Below, piece by piece: positions 1-8,437 of a stretch of 33,410 nucleotides of DNA. The notes under the pieces are model-generated. The model did not search any database and was not told the DNA's origin. It saw only the letters and a list, made by a program, of their open reading frames with translations. The position numbers and the translations under genes are program-made. The DNA is from CAYGUK01 sp964352985 (lineage in GTDB: Bacteria > Pseudomonadota > Gammaproteobacteria > JAHCLG01): contig CAYGUK010000038.1 of assembly GCA_964352985.1 (NCBI GenBank), positions 1-33,410 of the forward strand, read 5' to 3'. Position 1 is the first letter of the stretch. Each line of letters starts with the position of its first letter.

Positions 1-85
1 AGCATTTTAATTTGGCTGAAAGGCTAACAATGTGGGTTTAGGGACACGCCCTAGTAATAATTGCAACACTATTTTCTATCTCAAC

Positions 86-844
86 TTACGTTTTTTTTTC
101 TTCAATTAAATAATTGGCGATAATGTTAATAACACAAGAAGCTGCGTTCATAGAGGCTAATGCTGTTTTTGATTTCGCTATATTCGACTCTTCACCATTA
201 TTTTGATAAATATTGCTGATCCCTCTTACGACTAAGCTTGGAATACCAAATAGCCAACTTGTTTAATAAATGGCACTTCCTACCATTGCATAAGCATCAA
301 TTTTATTTTCTACTAAAAAAGTATAATCATCTTGACGCAGTGGAAAATTATTACTTGTTGCTAAATTTCCAATGGTGCAGTGCTTAAATGAAGAATGACT
401 GATAAGTTTTTTAGAAAGTGCTAATAAACTTTGACAAGCGTAATACAGCTTAGGCTGAATCTCATTTTTAAAAGAATGTAACAATCCTTTTTCATAAGGT
501 GTATCAATACATTTATTAATAAGAGAAAATAACTCAATTTCCATTGCAGAGCGACCAATAACAACATCACCTTGAGAAAGATTCAAATTAATAGCGCCAG
601 CAGTGCCAGAGAAAAAAATAGCCTTTGGTTTGAAGTGGCAATATAGATGCGTCATGACCGCACTAGCACAGCATGTTCCCCACCCACAAGCAATTAAAGC
701 TATGGTAGTATTATTCATCTCAGCTAAATAATAAGGAATATTTTCGACATAATGTTGTCGGATATTTTCTAGTTGATCAAAATAGGGCTCCAATTCATGT
801 GGTACGGCCGTGATAATACCAACTTCAGCATTTTGTTTAGGCAA
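86..844 (-). pseudogene. MTA/SAH nucleosidase-like (phosphorylase superfamily) pseudogene
   Basis: The intact part (263-844) begins with a GIITAVPHELEPY segment and has GTAGAINLNLSQGDVVIG, matching the N-terminal and glycine-rich motifs of 5'-methylthioadenosine/S-adenosylhomocysteine nucleosidases, which hydrolyse MTA and SAH to adenine. A TAA at 263-265 ends it early, but the same frame continues without interruption to a stop at 86-88 and encodes the expected C-terminal part (FGIPSLVVRGISN...). The full span of 252 residues fits the family. CAA (Gln) to TAA needs one C-to-T change. Further decay signs: the only start in frame is TTG at 844 with no Shine-Dalgarno, the Met-Glu of the substrate site reads Met-Val, and the catalytic Asp of the ISD motif reads ISN. 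The family call is good; which nucleosidase it was is uncertain. Confidence 0.75.
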
Positions 845-1452
845 TTGTATTAAAGTAAATTAATTAAGCCTTAGCTTTTACTTGCTAATTTTGAGTTGTC
901 CTTAGCAAAAGTTATTAATAACATTTTCATTGTTTTTATTTATGGTTACACATCAATTAAAAGAATGTGGGAGTTTAGATAATATAAATCGATGTATAGT
1001 TTTTAAAACCATGACAATATTTTTGGAACGATGATATTAGCGGCTAAATTTTTTATCGATTCATTGTCTTTTTTAACGGTTACCTGACAATCATTAATTT
1101 ATCAAAGCCAAAAAGGATTTGAAGATGCAATAATGAAACGTGATCGTAAGAAAGAAGAAGAGCACCTAATATCAAAGTACTTAATCATATAATTTGCGCT
1201 TGCTTATTAATTTAAATGAATTAAATAACAATACTCATTTTCCAATTTTGTGGAAAGAATATCTCAAAATGTTATTCAATGGCATTCATATCACATTTTC
1301 CATTTCTATACATTATAGCGGATTTCATATGAATATTAATGTGTTTAAATCAAAATCTATCCATTTAAAAAGATAAAGGAAATATAAATATGTTTATTTA
1401 TGTATTAAAGTATATTATTATTGCTCAATTGATTTGTAGGAAGATTGAATCT
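845..1452. other. intergenic region before vgrG
   Basis: Very AT-rich DNA with no gene I can support. Open stretches here (for example 1194-1376) have no ribosome-binding site and show no family motif. The last bases hold the AGGAAG that precedes the ATG at 1453. No clear promoter was identified. Confidence 0.5.
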
Positions 1453-1638
1453 ATGCAATATCGCAACAGTAAAAGCTGTCATATCGAAATAAATTTTGAT
1501 ATAGCTACGCCACATTTCGATGTTACCGAAATCAAAGGTCATGAAACAATGTCCCAAACATATGAATTCGGTATTGCGATGATTAGGGAAAATAAACCAT
1601 TCGATTACAATTTATTAGCAGGAAAAAAGCAACAATAA
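1453..1638 (+). CDS. vgrG: VgrG N-terminal segment (5' part of frameshifted vgrG)
   Basis: This 61-residue reading frame carries the start of a VgrG spike protein: HFDVTEIKGHETMSQTYEF matches the first gp27-like strands of the family. ATG 1453 is chosen over the upstream ATG 1390 because AGGAAG lies nine bases before it and because it gives a family-like start. The frame ends at TAA 1636-1638. The VgrG homology continues uninterrupted in the -1 frame from the A-run at 1623, reading GKKATIKIYQQGKCSKIL and running into the large downstream frame. Together the two pieces make about 669 residues, a normal VgrG length. Either the gene is inactivated by loss of one A, or full-length protein is made by slippage, or the base is a sequencing error. 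Confidence 0.7.
   Translation: MQYRNSKSCHIEINFDIATPHFDVTEIKGHETMSQTYEFGIAMIRENKPFDYNLLAGKKQQ
1623..1629 (+). promoter_or_regulatory. A_AAA_AAG slippery heptamer at the vgrG frame junction
   Basis: In the upstream frame the codons are GGA AAA AAG, so the heptamer A AAA AAG sits in exactly the phase needed for -1 tandem slippage, as in dnaX of E. coli. Slipping one base back gives GGA AAA AAA GCA and joins the two vgrG frames. The zero-frame stop follows three codons later. I see no convincing upstream Shine-Dalgarno-like stimulator at 10-14 bases and no strong downstream hairpin, so programmed use is unproven. Confidence 0.4.
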
Positions 1639-1736
1639 AAATTTATCAACAGGGTAAATGTAGTAAGATATTAAATGGCCATGTTACCGCTATCAATTCT
1701 GGTGCAGAGTTAGCCGATGGAAAATTCTTTCATGAA

Positions 1737-3461
1737 ATGAAGATTGCGCCTTGGACAATCGTGTTAGCGAAATCACACCGTTATCAAATCTTCGAATACA
1801 AAACATTATTAGAAATTTTCCAACAACTTGCTCGTGAAACAGGTATCGCACATTATGATACGCATTTAATACAAAAAAAATTGCAAAAAAGACATTACAC
1901 CGTTCAATATGACGAATCCGATTTAAATTTTCTGCATCGTTTATTTCAACAAGAAGGCATTTTTTATTTTTTTGAACATCATGAAGATAAACACGTTATG
2001 GTGTTGTGTGATAAAGATTTTTTCCTTAAAGAATTAGAAAAACCAAAACGATATAGTCATGCTGATATCGGTAGCCCTCATATTAATGATTTTATCATCC
2101 GAGCAAATCAATATTCTCAATCATATGTTGGGGCAAATGTTGATTTATCAGGTTGGAAAACGATTGATGCAAGAGCAAAAGTTATCGATACTTTCAGTCA
2201 TCTTTCACCAAAACAAAGTCTCAATTATCAATTTCCCATTCAAGCCTTTGAACAAGAAGAAATGGATGCTTTTGTAAAACGGGGTGCAAAATATTGGGAG
2301 GCTCTTGCTCATCGTTGTACGTTTTCAGGAAATGATATTGATGTAAAAATTGCTAATTATTTTAAACTAACTGATCATCCAGATAATGATCACAATCAAA
2401 AATATTTAATTACACATTATTATTTAGAAGCAATCGACACAACATATTTTTCAAAAGAACAACAAGATGAACACAAACAATCTTTTTTTGTGAATATCGA
2501 TTGCATTCCACAATCTTATACTTATGTTGCTCCTCCGCCAATGACATGGCCAGAGCTATCCGGTTGTCATATCGGTAAAGTATTAGGCCCAAAACCATTA
2601 GAGCCACACACCGATGAGTTCGGTAGAATAAAAGTGCAAATACAATGGGATTGCACTAACAAGCCTACCTGTTGGATTCCCGTAGTGCAAACGGTAGCAG
2701 GTCCACTGCATGGCGATTTATTTATTCCTCGTGCAACAGATGAAGTCGCTATTAATTTTTTTAATGGTAATCCTGATTTACCCGTTATTATAGGTGCCTT
2801 TTATAATGGGATTAATCTACCACCGGATGATAATGCTGAGTACGAAGTTTTTACGTCTATCGAAACATTATTCGAAGCTAATCCTGCATTAAAAAATCAA
2901 ATTATTTTCAATGATAAAGAAGGTGATGAAAATTTCGAAATAAACGCGGCTAAAGATTTAATCATTGATGTAGAAAATGATTTAAATGAACATATTGGTG
3001 GTAATTTAACTGAAACAGTTGAAGGTGATAGAACTGTTACAGTAGAAAAAGGCACATATACACTTACCGCTGGCGAAGCAGTTTTTAAAGTAGGTAACAG
3101 TGAATTACGTTTAGATGAAAATGGTTTAACACTAAAATCTGATAAAGTCATCTTTGAAACGGAGGAAGGTGTTGCGGCACCGATTTCGACAATTGGTGAT
3201 CATCACAAATGTTTAAAATTAAACTTAACCACATTAGTGCCACATATCGGCGGCGCAATTATGAATGGTTCACCGAATATTTTTATAGAAGGCAAACCCG
3301 TTGCGAGGGTAGGTGACAAAGCACATTGTCTAATGTTTCATGATAAAATTACCCATGGTATTCCAACATTAACGGCTAATGGAAAACCAGTCGCCTATGC
3401 CGGATCTAAAACTGATCATAATGGAAAAATCACACAAGGATCACATAAAGTTTATCACTAA
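1737..3461 (+). CDS. vgrG: VgrG spike protein with C-terminal PAAR domain (main part)
   Basis: This is the tip protein of a type VI secretion system; it trimerises on the Hcp tube and punctures target membranes. From ATG 1737 the frame has 574 residues; homology really begins upstream at the frameshift (1623). Residues 1-260 are gp27-like (ESDLNFLHRLFQQEGIFYFF is a hallmark). Residues about 275-360 are the gp5 OB fold (DEFGRIKVQIQWD, then GDLFIPRATDEVAINFFNGNPD). Residues 385-475 form the repetitive beta-helix needle. Residues about 482-574 form a PAAR-type tip domain (GDHHKC, VPHIGGAIMNGSPN, GKPVARVGD, then TLTANGKPVAYAGS), so the sharpening tip is fused to the needle. No chaperone or toxin domain follows. 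ATG 1737 has no Shine-Dalgarno and lies inside the domain, so it is unlikely to be a natural start. Confidence 0.85.
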   Translation: MKIAPWTIVLAKSHRYQIFEYKTLLEIFQQLARETGIAHYDTHLIQKKLQKRHYTVQYDESDLNFLHRLFQQEGIFYFFEHHEDKHVMVLCDKDFFLKELEKPKRYSHADIGSPHINDFIIRANQYSQSYVGANVDLSGWKTIDARAKVIDTFSHLSPKQSLNYQFPIQAFEQEEMDAFVKRGAKYWEALAHRCTFSGNDIDVKIANYFKLTDHPDNDHNQKYLITHYYLEAIDTTYFSKEQQDEHKQSFFVNIDCIPQSYTYVAPPPMTWPELSGCHIGKVLGPKPLEPHTDEFGRIKVQIQWDCTNKPTCWIPVVQTVAGPLHGDLFIPRATDEVAINFFNGNPDLPVIIGAFYNGINLPPDDNAEYEVFTSIETLFEANPALKNQIIFNDKEGDENFEINAAKDLIIDVENDLNEHIGGNLTETVEGDRTVTVEKGTYTLTAGEAVFKVGNSELRLDENGLTLKSDKVIFETEEGVAAPISTIGDHHKCLKLNLTTLVPHIGGAIMNGSPNIFIEGKPVARVGDKAHCLMFHDKITHGIPTLTANGKPVAYAGSKTDHNGKITQGSHKVYH

Positions 3462-3478
3462 CATTGAAAATGCTTTAA

Positions 3479-3553
3479 AACAGGACTTCTATATTGAAAC
3501 TTCTAATAAAGTATGATCAGATTTATGAGAAGTTTCAATATAGAAGTCCTGTT
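3479..3553. repeat. 26-bp perfect inverted repeat (long hairpin)
   Basis: Positions 3479-3504 and 3528-3553 are exact reverse complements; the outer part reads ACAGGACTTCTATATTG. After one mismatch, five more pairs form inside the loop (3506-3510 with 3522-3526), closing on the palindrome TGATCA. It begins 18 bases after the vgrG stop, so it may end or stabilise that transcript, but there is no T-tract. It is longer than an ordinary terminator and could instead be a small mobile-element remnant. Confidence 0.85.
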
Positions 3554-3732
3554 AATATAAGTTTAAAGAATGACATCCTGCTACCTAATTTGGGTGGTTC
3601 ATTTGTGAGGTTTTATGACAAAGAAAACCGCTTTCACTAAAAAAGATTATCAGGGTTTTATGTGAGTGCATGCTTAAATTACTAATAAAGCTTTAACACA
3701 GAAATAATAAAATGATACAAATCCATCAAGCT

Positions 3733-3750
3733 GAGGTCCCGATGGACCTC
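3733..3750. repeat. small hairpin GAGGTCC-CGAT-GGACCTC
   Basis: A 7-bp perfect GC-rich stem with a four-base loop in otherwise AT-rich DNA, followed by TATATTA instead of a T-run. It could be a weak terminator or an RNA structure; its function is unknown. Confidence 0.5.
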
Positions 3751-3947
3751 TATATTATCATATATATTATTAAGTTGACGGTGCTTTTTTTCGATAGCGT
3801 TATTTAAAGGATCATTTAGTCATAAAACTTTTGAATGTTTAACAGGAAGATATTTGGATGGCAATTTGTAATGAAAAAATGTACTAATCTAAATTTAGGT
3901 TTATACTTAACTTACTATTAGTAAAAATATATTAAAAGGATTTTGAT

Positions 3948-4337
3948 ATGGCTACTAGGATCAAATTTTTAATAGCTTGTTTTATTGTATTATTACCATT
4001 TTCAATGAGTTATGGAAAAACCTGTTCTATTAAGATTATTAATTTATCAAATTTAAGTCTTTCATTTTCTGTGATAGATAAAATGAATCCTACATTAAAT
4101 CAATCAAAGGATATGGCTGGAAATGGAACGCAACAATTGACGATTAATGCTCCTTGCTCAATGTTGGGAAATGGCAATTTCCAAATGAAAGCGACGATAC
4201 TTGCTAATGAAGCTGAGAGTATTAATTGCCAGTTAAATTCTGTACTAGAAGATCAACCTGAAACAACCATACAAGTTGTTATCGGCGAAATTGAGGGTAG
4301 CACATCTCAATCCTGCACTTTATATAGTAACGACTAA
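3948..4337 (+). CDS. small secreted four-cysteine protein, function unknown
   Basis: The 129-residue product begins with a Sec signal peptide (charged MATRIK, then a hydrophobic stretch to about residue 20, SMSYGK as the likely cleavage region). The mature part of about 105 residues has four cysteines (TCSIK, APCSM, INCQL, QSCTL), which suggests two disulfide bonds formed in the periplasm, and alternating hydrophobic segments typical of a beta fold. AAGGA lies seven bases upstream of ATG 3948. I recognise no family. It follows vgrG by about 490 bases, so a role as periplasmic immunity or secreted factor is possible, but that is only context. Confidence 0.7.
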   Translation: MATRIKFLIACFIVLLPFSMSYGKTCSIKIINLSNLSLSFSVIDKMNPTLNQSKDMAGNGTQQLTINAPCSMLGNGNFQMKATILANEAESINCQLNSVLEDQPETTIQVVIGEIEGSTSQSCTLYSND

Positions 4338-4564
4338 AAAAAATTTGATACTATTCAACGTGGTTTACACAGGGTTCTACTGCAACATTATTTTACAAAT
4401 AATGACTCAGACAGTGGAAAATTACTTTCTTTTTTAAGGCAAGCATCATAATCTTATACAGAAAGAGAAATTGCTCTAGTTGTAGGTGAAAGCAATATAT
4501 TTTTTTGATAAAAATTCACTTTTAGTTAAACAGATGAATCTTAAACAATCATGGCTTCAATAAA

Positions 4565-5266
4565 TCAAACCTTCTTATCCATTCGTGTGCGAGACCACTC
4601 ATTTCGTTTATATTGCAAAATATAAGGTAAAAATATCATGTATAAATAAATGAATAAACAAGCCACAAGTGAAAATTCATTAAAAATAGTATATGCAAAA
4701 GTTCCCACTATCGATCCAGTTAAAAAGCCAGTTATTAAAAAAATATACAGTGCCATTTTCCACATCTGAATATCTTCTTTTTTTATCAGGCGAGCGATTA
4801 ATATACCCAGATCGGTTGTTGTACCTGTCATGTGTGTCGTTCGTATTAAAGCTGTCCCATAGTGAGTCATCATTGCATTTTGAACCCCCATCACTAGCGC
4901 TAGAAAGTAACTCGCTGCATGTGACCCACAATGTAAAAAATAAATTGCAGCAATTATTATAATAAACTGTGTGCCAAGAATAGAGGTATAGCGCCCGTCA
5001 ATTTCGAAATTTTTTTCAGATACGATTAATCCACTCAATACGCTTCCAAATAAAAAGCAGATAACGAGTAATAATAAATGAGCTGATAACCAGATTCTTC
5101 CTTTTATAATAGATTCACCGGCTAATGTTAAATTACCTGTCACATAGCCAACAGGATTTTTTAAAATAGAAACTAAACAGATTGAGTTTATATACCCACC
5201 ATTAAAAGACATCAATAAAGAACTGATATACACCCAAAATCGTTCTTGATGGATTGTGTTATTCAT
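4565..5266 (-). CDS. DUF1275 (YoaK-type) family membrane protein
   Basis: The 233-residue integral membrane protein has about six hydrophobic helices and the two conserved DUF1275 segments: FNGGYINSICLV near the N-terminus and ALVMGVQNAMMTHYGTALIR followed by THMTGTTTDLG in the middle. The family's biochemical role is not known; it is a widespread inner-membrane family sometimes called YoaK. Length is normal. The gene stands alone on the minus strand, 91 bases from the htpX stop, and may follow htpX in one transcript. Confidence 0.88.
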   Translation of the reverse strand: MNNTIHQERFWVYISSLLMSFNGGYINSICLVSILKNPVGYVTGNLTLAGESIIKGRIWLSAHLLLLVICFLFGSVLSGLIVSEKNFEIDGRYTSILGTQFIIIIAAIYFLHCGSHAASYFLALVMGVQNAMMTHYGTALIRTTHMTGTTTDLGILIARLIKKEDIQMWKMALYIFLITGFLTGSIVGTFAYTIFNEFSLVACLFIYLYMIFLPYILQYKRNEWSRTRMDKKV

Positions 5267-5357
5267 AAATGATAGAACCTTTTATATAATTTGTTATACT
5301 GGATATTTAAAGATAGATTTATTTATTCATTATTAAATCAGCTTATTTTTAATAGAC

Positions 5358-6257
5358 TTAAAAATCATGACACTCTTCTAATGCTTTAATTCGATTTTCA
5401 ATGGGTGGGTGGCTTGAAAATAGTGCCAGAATTTTATTTGAAGAACGACTAATTTTGAATGCATTTAAAGTTGCAGAACGATTATCTTCAGGTTGTTCGA
5501 CATATTGTTTTAACTTCAAAAGCGCATTAATCATATTATTTTTGCTAGTAAGGTTAGCTGAGCCTGCATCCGCTCTATATTCACGAAATCGAGAGTAAGT
5601 CATAACAATAATTGTTGCTAATATCCCAAACAAGATTTCAAGTATTATTGCAATTAAATAATAAGTCATAGAGCTAAAATGGCTATCATTATCATTTTTT
5701 GATAGGAATTGTGTAACAATTAGCGCCACGATACGAGCGAAAAATATCACAAAGGTGTTTACAACTCCTTGAAGCAGAGCCATTGTAACCATATCCCCAT
5801 TTGCAATATGAGAAATTTCATGTCCAAGTACGCCAATAACCTCTTCTTTTTTCATTACGCGAATTAAGCCCGTAGACACTGCAACGAGGGAGTTATTTTT
5901 ATTCCAACCTGTGGCAAAAGCATTGGGTTCGTCACTTTCATAAATACCCACTTCAGGAATACCTATACCTGCTTTTTGTGCGAGGTCTTCAACTACATTA
6001 TAAATCCACGAAACACTATTAGAATCTGAACCATCTAGGATTTTAATTGAGTAAGCCGTTTTTGCTATCCACTTTGACATAAAAAGTGAAACAAAGGCGC
6101 CTGCAAAACCCACAATTGCTGCAAATATCAGTAAATGTAAATAGTTGATGTGATGCTGCTGCAGATACGGCTTAATATCCAAGATGGATAAAATAAACAT
6201 AATTACTGCAACGACTGCTATATTTGTAAGAATGAATAATGTAATACGTTTTAACAT
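5358..6257 (-). CDS. htpX: HtpX membrane zinc metalloprotease (M48B)
   Basis: HtpX degrades misfolded or damaged inner-membrane proteins together with FtsH. The 299-residue protein has two N-terminal transmembrane helices (about 7-27 and 40-60), the DEPNAFATGWNKNNSLVAVSTGL segment typical of the family, the zinc site HEISH (His146, Glu147, His150), two further membrane segments, and the downstream glutamate in FREYRADAGSA that completes zinc binding. Length and domain order are those of the family. AAGGGA lies upstream of ATG 6257. In E. coli htpX is induced by the Cpx envelope stress response; no such site was evident here. Confidence 0.95.
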   Translation of the reverse strand: MLKRITLFILTNIAVVAVIMFILSILDIKPYLQQHHINYLHLLIFAAIVGFAGAFVSLFMSKWIAKTAYSIKILDGSDSNSVSWIYNVVEDLAQKAGIGIPEVGIYESDEPNAFATGWNKNNSLVAVSTGLIRVMKKEEVIGVLGHEISHIANGDMVTMALLQGVVNTFVIFFARIVALIVTQFLSKNDNDSHFSSMTYYLIAIILEILFGILATIIVMTYSRFREYRADAGSANLTSKNNMINALLKLKQYVEQPEDNRSATLNAFKISRSSNKILALFSSHPPIENRIKALEECHDF

Positions 6258-6754
6258 GGTGGTCCCTTAGTCAAAATTATTTTTTTAAAATCTACTTATA
6301 TTGTAAATCGGACATTTATTTTTAGCTATCAGTTTCCATTCGTTTTAAATGATTTTTTTTATCTATTTTTATCGTCTTAAGTATTAGTTGTTTCACTAGT
6401 TTATGAACATATATAAGTAAGCGTTGAATAAACTAACCAATCGATAAACAACTAATAGTAAAGAAAACTATTCTGTAGCTTATAAAGTAGAGGCGAGAAA
6501 TGATGGCTAAACGAAAAAAATGCGAACAAATAATCACAGGCTGGATTTAAAAGCATTAGCTCACATTCCAAGCGACGAAAATTTCCATTGTGTCTGATGG
6601 TGAAGGGGGTTGATTTCAACGTTGTTTTAACATTGAAGTGGAATCTTATCCTGCCCTAACTATCCGAATACTATCTTCTATTTTAATTACTCACTTAATT
6701 CGATAAACTGTAATCTAGATAAAACATAAACTCGTAAATATCATAGGCGTTGAT
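6258..6754. other. intergenic region between htpX and the nucleotidyltransferase pair
   Basis: No supported gene. Around 6498-6610 there are short overlapping open frames that could be joined through an A7 run, which looks like a decayed coding fragment, but no family is recognisable. The region should contain divergent promoters for htpX and the gene at 6755; I could not place them confidently. Confidence 0.45.
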
Positions 6755-7660
6755 ATGACATCCACATTTGAAGATTTGAGTAAAAAAGGGCTGATTAATA
6801 CTGCTGACACATTTTTAAAAAATGCGATTCAGTATGAAGTGATCATGGGCTCAATGGCATATGGCGTATCAAATGATAGCTCTGATATTGATGTATACGG
6901 CTTTGCTATTTCACCTAAATATATTCAATTTCCTCATGTGCGAGGTGAGATATCAGGCTTTGATGATATTGGACCTCAATTCGAACAATTTCAACAACAT
7001 CATATTGTTGATCAATCAGCAAATGCGGGAAAAGGTAAAATAATCGATATCACTATCTATTCTATTACTAAATATTTTCGGCTTTTAGTGGATAATAATC
7101 CTAATATCATTGATACACTTTTTGTCCCACGTAATTGTATTTTATATAGTACTAAAATTGGCGAATTGATCCGTGAAAATAGAAAACTATTTTTGCATAA
7201 AGGTTGTTGGCCTAAATTCAAAGGCTATGCCTATTCACAAATTCATAAGATGAAAACAAAAAATCCTATAGGCAAACGTAAAGAAATAATAGACAACAAT
7301 GGCTATGATATTAAATTTGCTTATCATGTGGTTCGCTTATTAAATGAAGTAGAGCAATTATTAATCGAACAGGATCTTGACTTAACAAGAAATAAAGAAC
7401 AGTTAAAATCTATCAGACGAGGTGAATGGTCTCTAGACAAAATAGAACAATATTTTTTTGACAAAGAGAAAGAATTAGAAAAATGTTATCTAACTTCGAG
7501 TTTACCCCAAACGGCTAATCTAGATAAAATAAAAAAACTACTACTCGAATGTATGAGTCTTCATTATGGACATATAGAAGATGTTATCGTTAGTCAAAAC
7601 CAATATGAAAATGCATTACGAGATATTAAAGAAATTGTTGATAAATTAAATATAGGTTAA
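6755..7660 (+). CDS. RlaP-type nucleotidyltransferase (DNA polymerase beta superfamily)
   Basis: The 301-residue protein has the polymerase-beta-type active site: Gly32-Ser33 in MGSMAYGVSNDSSDID and the metal-binding pair Asp44/Asp46. It continues with features of the RlaP family (PF10127, COG3541): DITIYSITKYFRLLVDNNPNI, a segment FKGYAYSQIHKM and GYDIKFAYHVVRLLNE, then an IRRGEW motif. In other bacteria and phages RlaP-like enzymes sit beside RNA repair ligases (RtcB, RtcA) or in conflict systems; the exact substrate is not established. A related but distinct nucleotidyltransferase follows after six bases, so the two are almost certainly co-transcribed. No ligase gene is in the window. Confidence 0.85.
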   Translation: MTSTFEDLSKKGLINTADTFLKNAIQYEVIMGSMAYGVSNDSSDIDVYGFAISPKYIQFPHVRGEISGFDDIGPQFEQFQQHHIVDQSANAGKGKIIDITIYSITKYFRLLVDNNPNIIDTLFVPRNCILYSTKIGELIRENRKLFLHKGCWPKFKGYAYSQIHKMKTKNPIGKRKEIIDNNGYDIKFAYHVVRLLNEVEQLLIEQDLDLTRNKEQLKSIRRGEWSLDKIEQYFFDKEKELEKCYLTSSLPQTANLDKIKKLLLECMSLHYGHIEDVIVSQNQYENALRDIKEIVDKLNIG

Positions 7661-7666
7661 CTAAAA

Positions 7667-8437
7667 ATGATTGAAAGAAAAGATGAGATTTTATCAGAAA
7701 TATCTAAAATCGAAAAACAACATAATATTTCGATTTTATTGGCAGTCGAGTCGGGTAGTCGTGCCTGGGGATTTGCTTCAAAAGACAGTGACTTTGATGT
7801 GAGGTTTTTATACGTTAGACCTTGTGATGATTATCTAACATTATTTGAAAAAAAGGATACCATTGAGATCCCAATTTCGGACTTGCTGGATATTAATGGT
7901 TGGGATATTAAAAAAGCACTACAATTATTGATAAAGTCAAATGGGGCATTATTAGAATGGATACATTCCCATTATGTGTATTATGCCAAAGACAACGTTA
8001 TTGAAAAATTACAATCTTTAGCAATGCAGGCGATTAAACCAATTTCAGTATTTCAACACTATCTTGCCACAGTAAAAAAGAAATGGCTGCAAATAACAGA
8101 TGAACAAAAAATTACACCAAAAACATATCTCTATGCGTTAAGGGCGTTGCTATGCGCAGAATATATTAACGAGAAAAAACAATTTCCATCGGTATTATTC
8201 CAAACTGTTTATCAGAGTCAATTAGCGAACAACCCTACAGTATTAAATGAGATCGAAGCTATGATAGCCGAGAAACAGCATCAAGACGAAAAGTTTTTAA
8301 TTGAAAGAAATGAAATACTAGATGACTACATTAAAAATACGTTAGCAGTAATTGCATATGATGGTGTCGATGAAAAGAAAACGATAAATTTTGATGTTTT
8401 TGATAGCGCATTTAAATACTTTATTGATAATTATTAA
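7667..8437 (+). CDS. second nucleotidyltransferase of the pair (COG3541-like)
   Basis: The 256-residue protein carries ESGSRAWGFASKDSDFDVRF, with Gly30-Ser31 and the catalytic Asp42/Asp44 of the polymerase-beta nucleotidyltransferase fold, followed by DLLDINGWDIKKALQLL, SNGALLEWIHS and KPISVFQHYL, all typical of the YcgL/COG3541 branch related to RlaP. It follows the first enzyme after six bases in the same direction. The two are clearly different in sequence outside the active site, so they are not a recent duplication. A role in RNA end repair or nucleotidyl modification of a cellular or phage target is inferred only from family context. Confidence 0.85.
   Translation: MIERKDEILSEISKIEKQHNISILLAVESGSRAWGFASKDSDFDVRFLYVRPCDDYLTLFEKKDTIEIPISDLLDINGWDIKKALQLLIKSNGALLEWIHSHYVYYAKDNVIEKLQSLAMQAIKPISVFQHYLATVKKKWLQITDEQKITPKTYLYALRALLCAEYINEKKQFPSVLFQTVYQSQLANNPTVLNEIEAMIAEKQHQDEKFLIERNEILDDYIKNTLAVIAYDGVDEKKTINFDVFDSAFKYFIDNY

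Larger units (their letters stand above)
3462..3947. other. intergenic region after vgrG with two hairpins
   Basis: The region holds a 26-bp inverted repeat (3479-3553) and a 7-bp hairpin (3733-3750), listed separately. Short open stretches around 3551-3660 resemble no family I know. The end of the region carries AAGGA seven bases before the ATG at 3948. Confidence 0.5.

Noticed and set aside
1194..1376. 60-codon plus-strand frame upstream of vgrG
   Set aside because: No ATG start with ribosome-binding site, composition of plain AT-rich DNA, no motif.
1390..1452. N-terminal extension of the vgrG 5' frame from ATG 1390
   Set aside because: ATG 1453 has AGGAAG at good spacing and gives a family-like start; the extension is hydrophobic with no homology.
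4344..4451. Open stretch after the secreted-protein gene reading FDTIQRGLHRVLLQHYF and onward
   Set aside because: No start codon or ribosome-binding site and no family recognised; might be a gene scrap but cannot be supported.
6498..6610. Possible decayed coding fragment with an A7 run joining two frames
   Set aside because: Too short, several stops, no recognisable family.
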